Position numbers and translations under genes: made by a program. A stretch of DNA of 64,000 nt from Ligula intestinalis. Its lineage: Eukaryota > Platyhelminthes > Cestoda > Diphyllobothriidea > Diphyllobothriidae. The stretch spans positions 5,361,953 to 5,425,952 of the forward strand of contig JAYGXS010000002.1 in NCBI GenBank assembly GCA_036362985.1. Direction: 5' to 3'. The notes under the pieces were generated by a model that saw only the letters and a program-made list of their open reading frames with translations, was not told where the DNA came from and made no database searches. Below, one piece after another: positions 58,409 through 64,000 of the stretch. How positions within the stretch are numbered: position 1 is the first letter of the stretch; each line of letters begins with the position of its first letter.

Positions 58409-59680
58409 TGAGGCAGAAAAGGCCATCATATTGTCCCCTGTCTTTGTGGGTAATGTTCTTCTGCTTTATCCTAGCTGCCTCACTGAACAGGCTCGAGAGA
58501 GAGCTCTACAGGAAATATGGGGGAAGAATTATTCCTATGACAGATCGATGAACACGTCTTTACCACTCTATATTCCCCATCTAATACCAGCTAGACCGTG
58601 AGCTCTTAGCTCAAATGTTAGGAAGTACGCCTTGACGTGAGCGATCGCGATTTCAAATCTCAATGTGGCAGCAATTTCTGCGGCCATACTGGGGTTGTGT
58701 ATCATTAGCCGCTGAGGCCAAACAAGGCAGAAAAGGTCTTCCTAGTGTCCCCTGTCTTTTCTGGTAATGTTATTTTAGCAAACTCGCGAAAAAGACTCGA
58801 GAGAGAACTTTAAAGGCAATATGAGGGACGAGTGGGTCCTCTAACTGATCGCTGTACGCGTCTAGGACACTGTATCTTCCCGATATAATACCAGCTAGAC
58901 CGTGTAATCTAAGCTCAAACGTAAGAAAGTTTGCCCCAACGTGAGAGATTGCGGGTTCCAATCTTGGTTTGAAAGAAATTTCCGCGGCCATACTGGGGTT
59001 AATTACCACTAGCCGATGACGCATACCAAGGCAGAGAAGGCCTCTCTATAGTCCCCTGTTTTGTTGGTAACATCCTTTTTTCCGATTTCCTAGCCGCCTC
59101 GCGGTGGAGCCTCAAAAGAGCGCTCTAATACAATAGGCGTATGATTAAGTCCTCTGACAGATTGGTTTACGCGTGTGCCACTCTATATTCCCATCTAATA
59201 CCAGCTAGACCATGAGCTCGTAGTTCAAAAGTTAATGCGTTCACCCTGGCTAGAAATATCGTGAGTTCAAATCTCGTTGTGGCAGTAATTTCTGCGGCCA
59301 TACTGGGGTTCGATATCACTAGCCGATGCTGCCTAACAAGGCAGAAAAGGCCAGCCTAATGTCACCTGTTTCTGCTGGTAAAGTCCTTTTACCTATATGT
59401 TAGCCGCCTCGTGGTGGATGCTCCAGAGAGATCTCGAAAGTCAATCTGGGGGCAAAAGTGGCTCTTCTGACAGACCAGTGTACGCGTCTGTGCCAATGTA
59501 TATTTCCGAAATTTTACCAGCTAGACCATGAGCTCGTAGCTCAAAAGTTAAGGCGTTCACTCCGACGGGAGAGATCACTAGTTCAAATCTCGGTGTGGCA
59601 GCAATTTACTCGGCCATACTGAGATTGGATATGATTAGCCGATGACACCTAACAAGGCAGGAAAGGCTTGCTTATAGCAA
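58409..59680 (+). repeat. Tandem array of about 310-bp tRNA-like units
   Basis: ACCAGCTAGACC marks each unit at 58586, 58890, 59200 and 59516 (spacings 304, 310, 316), with partial units at both ends. Each unit has TAGCTCAAAAGTTAAGGCG-like box A, AGTTCAAATCTCGG-like box B about 35 nt later, then CGGCCATACTGGGGTT, CACTAGCCGATGACGCC, AAGGCAGAAAAGGCC and TAGTGTCCCCTG, and a CTAGCCGCCTCG-type segment. Box B is within a pairable T-arm (CGAG TTCAAAT CTCG), but the acceptor stem is absent. The units are diverged from one another, so the array is not recent. Such units could be Pol III-transcribed, SINE-derived repeats. Confidence 0.8.
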
Positions 59681-59884
59681 ATGATTTCAGAATAGACTAC
59701 ATGACAATTGGTCTCACAACTGGAGTCAATTCTGATTACAGAAAAATAATCGCCTTTCGCATATGTCGAAATATTTTATGAGCAACAGCGTCTAATATAT
59801 ACGTAAGTTTGTTGGGATTATCTTGTTTAGTTTTCTGCATGGCCTATCCAAGACCAACTGCCTGACTATAAAGGATTTGACTGA

Positions 59885-60385
59885 GCGCATGACGTTGAGA
59901 AACGCTTGGTACTTTTTGCAAAGGCAAAATAACAATGTGCGCTTTATCCCAAAAACATTCGTCTTTCACGTCCAGGGTATGCATTTCTACTTTATATGAG
60001 CTCATGTTTTGCAACTCGACAATTACCGTTCCGATTTCAATTGTGAAGGAGGACTTGCCATTGTACTCCACTTTAAATTGTGCTTACGAATTTAGATGCA
60101 CTTGCGGATGCAAGTGCATAGGGCGGTTCCAACGGCAATTGGCAGCCAGAGCTAAAAAGCACCTGCCGAGCTGGCTATTAAAACAGGAGAATAGGACTCC
60201 CTCTTCCATTACTGAACATCTATTGGACAGGGCCATTCTGTAGACCCTAAATCGTCCTTGCAAGTATTGGTTTTGGCACGACCAACTTTTACATTGCGCT
60301 ACCTGGAAGCAGCCTATTTACGACGGTCACAACCCGACCTATGTGAGCAGCTGGAGCATGTTGTTAACCTTTCTTTGCCCAGGTA
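59885..60385 (+). mobile_element. Penelope-like element remnant (GIY-YIG endonuclease)
   Basis: Frame 59935-60243 gives VPISIVKEDLPLYSTLN, AYEFRCTCGCKCIGRFQRQL (GIY-YIG core with YEF...CIGR) and AARAKKHLPSWLLKQENRT, then SITEHLLD. After a frame change at about 60235, VDPKSSLQVLVLARP and RYLEAAYLRRSQPDLCEQ follow, ending in HVVNLSLPR. This is the same lineage as the fragment at 44.5 kb, with the Cys-rich CTCGC segment. The RT is absent and the copy is 5'-truncated about 90 bp after the foldback end at 59795. A hammerhead follows 180 bp downstream on the same strand. Confidence 0.78.
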
Positions 60386-60566
60386 AGATCCGGCTCCCTG
60401 ATTCACGTTTATGTATGCCCACATTTTTGCTCTTACGTTTTCCCCCTATCTTACTGTCCAGTGTTTGATTTGCCTTCGTTACTTATTAGCCCAAGTTACT
60501 AATTGACCCTTCCTGAGCTGTTTCTATGACCTTTTATGTTGTATTCTTTCATTCGTTATTCACTTA

Positions 60567-60632
60567 ATGCAGCAAGAGGCCGCAGCTGATGAGCACTCGC
60601 GAAATTTATCGTTCCAATAAATTCTGCTGCAT
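60567..60632 (+). ncRNA. Hammerhead ribozyme, type I, minimal stems II and III
   Basis: The core CTGATGA (60586-60592) and GAAA (60601-60604) are intact. Stem II is GC (60593-60594) with GC (60599-60600), loop ACTC, including the required G-C pair next to the core. Stem III is two pairs (A604-T609, T605-A608) and the cleavage triplet is ATC (60608-60610). The distal part of stem I is a perfect 8-bp helix, ATGCAGCA (60567-60574) with TGCTGCAT (60625-60632). Between it and the core are internal loops AAGAGGCC and CAATAAATTC; the pairs next to the core are weak (A-T and G-C with two mismatches). It lies in the tail of a same-strand PLE remnant. Predicted cleavage is after C60610. Confidence 0.72.
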
Positions 60633-60639
60633 ATGTAAT

Positions 60640-61601
60640 CTTCAAATTTGCGCCTCGTAAAAGATGCTTCATGCATCCGAAAGCTCGTATGACGTTCAGT
60701 CTGCCAGCTGCTGTTCATGGTTATATGTAGCGGGACATTTTTCTGTACAAGCAGGATAAAGAACCACACATGTATCACGTTGGACCATTTAGAAAAAACG
60801 TGGCCAAAACCTTGGTTTGGTTATAATAACTGGATTTTTAACGTTACCCTGTGTTTGTGGGCAATTTTAATTTTGTGTTTCCCAGGGTGTCTTTCAACGA
60901 GTTCACAAAGATATTTTTCCAGATGTATATGTACGGAAAATATTTGCTTAGAACGTCTGTTTGCCATTATCTGGTTCCGCTTTCTTTGACGCTTGTGTTG
61001 AATATCCAGTTATTAATTGCCCTTCGTTCTCTAAGTCCAACTGCTACCCTTTGGCTGTCTCATGCATTGATAAACTCCTTAGGGTGCTCAGTTATCGCAT
61101 TTTAGTCCGATTCCTAACCTTATTTTTTCAAGAATTTGAATTTGCTTTACTAGGAAGGCAACGGGCAACAGTCCGTTTTTAAAAATGTAACTGCGCTACC
61201 TCCCTCCCTCTTTCCCACACTCCATAAAGTAGCACAATGTTGAGCCCACCCCTCTTACACAAGTTATCTGCCACTTGCAATCTGTCTGTCCCACCAATCT
61301 ATTTCGACAATAGTACTCTCACTTCCATTCATTTAGTCAGTTAGTGTCACCAAATAAACAATTATCGAGTACAAAGCGATTTTTTAAAGATTTTTTTTAA
61401 TGGCTGAATGAAGGTAGCATCAGGGGTAAACTGCCCGTACCTACCTATTTACATTTTTTGTCGTTTCGTCTCTATGTTAGTTAAACTTGACCGACTGTGG
61501 CCCGGTGTTTGGTTGATTATTCATAATCTCTGCCGCCCATGCAGATGTCAACGGATCGTCATGCACCAATTACTGAGTGCCAATAAATATTTATACGCTG
61601 T
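60640..61601. other. Spacer, no gene seen
   Basis: Overlapping plus-strand frames at 60717-61182 are hydrophobic and look like AT-rich chance. No other signal was noticed. Confidence 0.4.
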
Positions 61602-62410
61602 TAGAACGGCATCCCGTGTAACATGCCGACATACGCGAAAGATTGATTCTCTATCGCTAATTAACATTAAGTAAGGTTTTAATAATGGTTATACTATAGT
61701 GGCTTTTGAAGTCATTTCAGTCTCCATAGAATGCTGGCTTTATAACGATCTTCGTTATGACCACCGACATAACGTATGTATTGTAAAACGTGGCTACTTG
61801 TGTAGTATGCATCTTTGGTCATTGATACTGACTGCCACAATAAATTTAAACGTACGTTATGAAAAACAAAAACGAAAAAATCATGTCATTTACTTGATCA
61901 GTAGCAACTTACGCCTTCCTTAAAAGTAATACTTAAGGAAGGGCTACCTTTGGTTTGAAAAAAAAGGTTTTTTCTACGATTGTGATATGGTCATCTATTT
62001 AACCTCATATCCGTCAATTTATTAATGCTGCCTATACCGTCTACAGCATAAACCACATATATTGCAACAAAACACAGTGCGCAGCTTGTAAACCTTGAAT
62101 TCGAATGTAATAATCAGTGGGTTTTAAAATTAGTCGGCAACTTAGATAGTTTTTTAACCGAAATATACCCCATCCCGAACTATTACATTTAAAGAAGGTG
62201 TTATTTCCTATCAGGCAAGAAAAAAAATAATATTTCGTTTTCCAAAAATATTATTTAAATTTATAAATGCCGCCAAAATCAATAATAGTAATGCTTGCTA
62301 CTTAAATAACCATTTTTTACTGTATGAGCGTTTTGTTAGCGGTCAGAACGAAGCTTGTTCAAGGGTCGTTACTTTCTTTGGACTAAATGCGGAAAATAGT
62401 TATTAATTCA
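61602..62410. mobile_element. Foldback element, family 2, copy C
   Basis: It starts TAGAACGGCATCC and continues GCCGACATACGCGAAAG, TGGCTACTTGTGTAGTATGC and TTGGTCATTGATACTGACTGC in the same order as the left arm of copy A. The inner right arm is TTATAAATGCCGCCAAAATC and GCTACTTAAATAACCA. The centre (ACACAGTGCGCAGCTTGTAAACCTTGAATTCGAATG in two adjoining parts) matches copy A in the opposite orientation, as expected if the palindromic element flips its centre by recombination between arms. The outer right end is not clearly recognisable after about 62410. Confidence 0.7.
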
Positions 62411-64000
62411 TACGCCCCCGACGAAGTTAAACTTTTGGCACGTTTGGTAACTTCAGTTGCCTACCAGCACGGAATATCAACTATGACTTTGTCTGCTACC
62501 GGCAATTATTTGTCTGGATATCAAAGTGAAAGAGTCGGTTGGAAGTCCATTAATTTTATAATAGACGAATGGTCGTCTTAAAGAAGATACGCTTAAAATC
62601 CTTATAGTTAGAGCAGCCTGTGGAGACTGTCTTCAACAGCAACCCGTCCAAATGGGTTAAGCCCATCGTTGGATGTTCGAAGTAAATGGGAAATAAGCGT
62701 GAATAACTTTTGTATTAAGAAACTCCCAATTAAACTTCTACAACTTTGCTATTAGAGCTTGGCCGACTTCGGCCTGGCAGGTGATTGCTTGGTTTGTGAA
62801 TTCTGCCACTCATACAGTGATTGGTTATTTCGAGAAGCCAATGGATCTGTGTACCCTATTCCTGCTTAAATAAATGTATATTAACAGTTATCGAATTTAT
62901 ATTTTGTCCTTGATTAATTCAAGAAAGATGATGCAAAGTAGCGTTAAGTGATTTCCTACATTACAACATTTTTAGCTTAATTAAGGCCCTCTATGCTGCA
63001 GTGAAAAATAAAGTCATCATCCTAATAATTAATGTGTCCAAGCAGCTAACCCCCAATTTGTAACACGGCAGCATCTGCATCTTAAGATTGCATGCATATA
63101 CAGTAATCACCAAAGACCATGTGACTTTCATGATTAAATTTGACTAGATACTTAATCGTTTATTTAGTTACACTATTTTGATTCATTCAGTGTATTAATT
63201 TCTGCGAAAGTCTTTAAGTTAGTGAAATCTTCACTTAAATAAGGTTAATAAAGAGAAAAGGCCATTAATTTTGGAGAAATTTGGAAAAGTCTCAAATCGA
63301 AGGAATTTCCTCTGTTATATAGAAAGAGAGAACCGAAGTGCGCGTTAATGCTGTGTCCTTTGAAGAAACTCCAAAATATGTAAAATAGGTACAGATGATA
63401 TCCTTTCTCAAACTGGAAATCTTTGTACAAAATTGCTCATATTCAAGTGAAACCAAGTTAAATGGTTCACATTTATATGTTGTAACACTGGAGATTTTTA
63501 TTGAAAAAAAATAGGTTTAGTTATCGTGTGGATCTTTTTGCACAAAATACAGTAACATAAAAGTGATTGCCTTAATGCGCAAATGACCTAATGCAATCGC
63601 AAAATTTCAAATATGTTCACGCGCATTTAAAACAAAGAAGGATTTTCGAATTTTAGTCGTATAAAAATAAAGTCCTTTCTGTACTTTACGTTTCCCTTTT
63701 GTGTAATTTAGAAACAGAACAGACAGAAGAAAAATAAATTTTTCAAAAATGGCTATGTATATGGCCAGTTTTTTTGAATTCGCAAGATTATATCAGGAAG
63801 TGGAATTATTCCACTTATGGGGAAAAAATCTATTATGAAGAGAAAGAAATGCTTTATCTCCAGTCAAATTTAGTCGATTATTTTCAGGAAACTTAATGAA
63901 ATTCTCAAAATTCTCAAATTTACTTGTGACATTACGTTGAAAAAAGCTAATATGCGCAGAAGTTCATCTACTAATTATCTAATAAAAGCACTTTTTAAGA
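62411..64000. other. AT-rich spacer, no gene seen
   Basis: No recognisable gene, RNA or element up to the window end. Frames 62387-62581 and 63245-63430 have no family resemblance. Confidence 0.4.

Larger units (their letters stand above)
56962..59685. mobile_element. Repeat-rich insertion inside foldback copy B
   Basis: This block interrupts the foldback element. It contains one inverted tRNA-like unit on the left (57224-57480), diverged repeats of about 410 bp in the middle (GGGCCTCAAGCATGTATTTA at about 57645 against AGTCCCAAACATGCACGTAA at about 58055), and four direct tRNA-like units on the right (58409-59680). There are no protein-coding frames. It could be a satellite-like array that arrived as one insertion, or successive insertions of a SINE-like unit. 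Confidence 0.6.
56320..59795. mobile_element. Foldback element, family 2, copy B, split by an insertion
   Basis: 56320-56960 aligns with copy A from its left inner arm through its right arm: ATTGGTTTTGATTGCC, GGGAAAAATGCACAAAAAATT, AAGTATAAAATTTAAAG, ATAAACGCAGTCAAGATCAA. The last part of the right arm continues only at 59686-59795 (AATAGACTACATGACAAT, CACAACTGGAGTCAATTCTG, TCGCATATGTCGAAATA, end AGCGTCTA), which matches copy A 32330-32438. About 2.7 kb of unrelated repeat-rich DNA separates the two. The left outer arm is not clearly recognisable. Confidence 0.75.

Noticed and set aside
58700..59660. CCGATGACGCC...GGCAGAAAAGG in each tandem unit looks like a hammerhead core
   Set aside because: U4 is C in all units with this motif, the pair next to GAAA is a C-A mismatch, and CACTAG/CTAGTG pairing around the block is a better fold than hammerhead stems I and III. 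It may be a structured RNA, but it is not a hammerhead by sequence.
1..64000. CRISPR arrays, operons, ribosome binding sites, riboswitches
   Set aside because: The sequence is a eukaryotic repeat-rich region; no evenly spaced short palindromic repeats or bacterial-style gene clusters occur. The 22-bp arrays at 36.8 and 38.5 kb are head-to-tail minisatellites without spacers.

Overview
This window is a gene-poor, AT-rich stretch of a eukaryotic (metazoan) genome that is mostly transposon debris. Four retrotransposon signatures occur together: CR1-type LINEs, several lineages of Penelope-like elements (PLEs) with GIY-YIG endonuclease ends, hammerhead ribozymes next to those PLEs, and tRNA-derived short repeats. 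This mix, and the style of the PLE C-termini, suggests a flatworm (Platyhelminthes). A tapeworm of the diphyllobothriid type is my best guess, but this is inference from style, not from a marker gene. I found no convincing complete host gene, no rRNA and no clearly functional tRNA.

Layout. 1-7.5 kb: AT-rich spacer with a 0.56 kb inverted-repeat element (1013-1570) and a diverged direct repeat (5.4/5.9 kb). 7.5-12.2 kb: an unrecognised minus-strand frame (7807-8178), a decayed minus-strand CR1-type LINE (about 8203-12020) and a tRNA-like SINE head. 13.8-21 kb: a repeat shared with 36 kb, a near full-length minus-strand PLE (15.5-18.3 kb), and a second PLE remnant with a hammerhead-like tail and a tRNA-like sequence. 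24.5-25.0 kb: an inverted second copy of the 1 kb element. 31.5-32.4 kb: a 976 bp foldback element. 32.7-33.3 kb: two short unexplained frames. 34.3-38.6 kb: a third element copy, a PLE remnant, and a palindromic 1.8 kb element with inverted transposase-like arms, 22-bp minisatellite ends and an enclosed Ser/Thr-rich frame. 39.7-45 kb: three or four PLE remnants, two of them divergent and each ending in a hammerhead motif. 48.3-52.8 kb: the best preserved element, a plus-strand CR1-type LINE with ORF1 (one frameshift) and ORF2 (three in-frame stops). 53.2-55.0 kb: a PLE remnant, a hammerhead-like tail and short duplications. 56.3-59.8 kb: a foldback element split by about 2.7 kb of tandem repeats carrying tRNA-like Pol III boxes. 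59.9-60.6 kb: a PLE endonuclease fragment followed by a well-formed hammerhead. 61.6-62.4 kb: a third foldback copy.

How the parts relate. The autonomous-type machinery (LINE endonuclease/RT, PLE RT/GIY-YIG) is broken in every copy seen here. The non-autonomous repeats (foldbacks, tRNA-like units) are present in two or more copies each. Nested insertions, such as the repeat block inside the foldback at 56.3-59.8 kb, give a relative order of events. The most interesting signals are the hammerhead ribozymes at 42955-43030 and 60567-60632, the palindromic element at 36.8-38.6 kb, and the tRNA-like tandem array.
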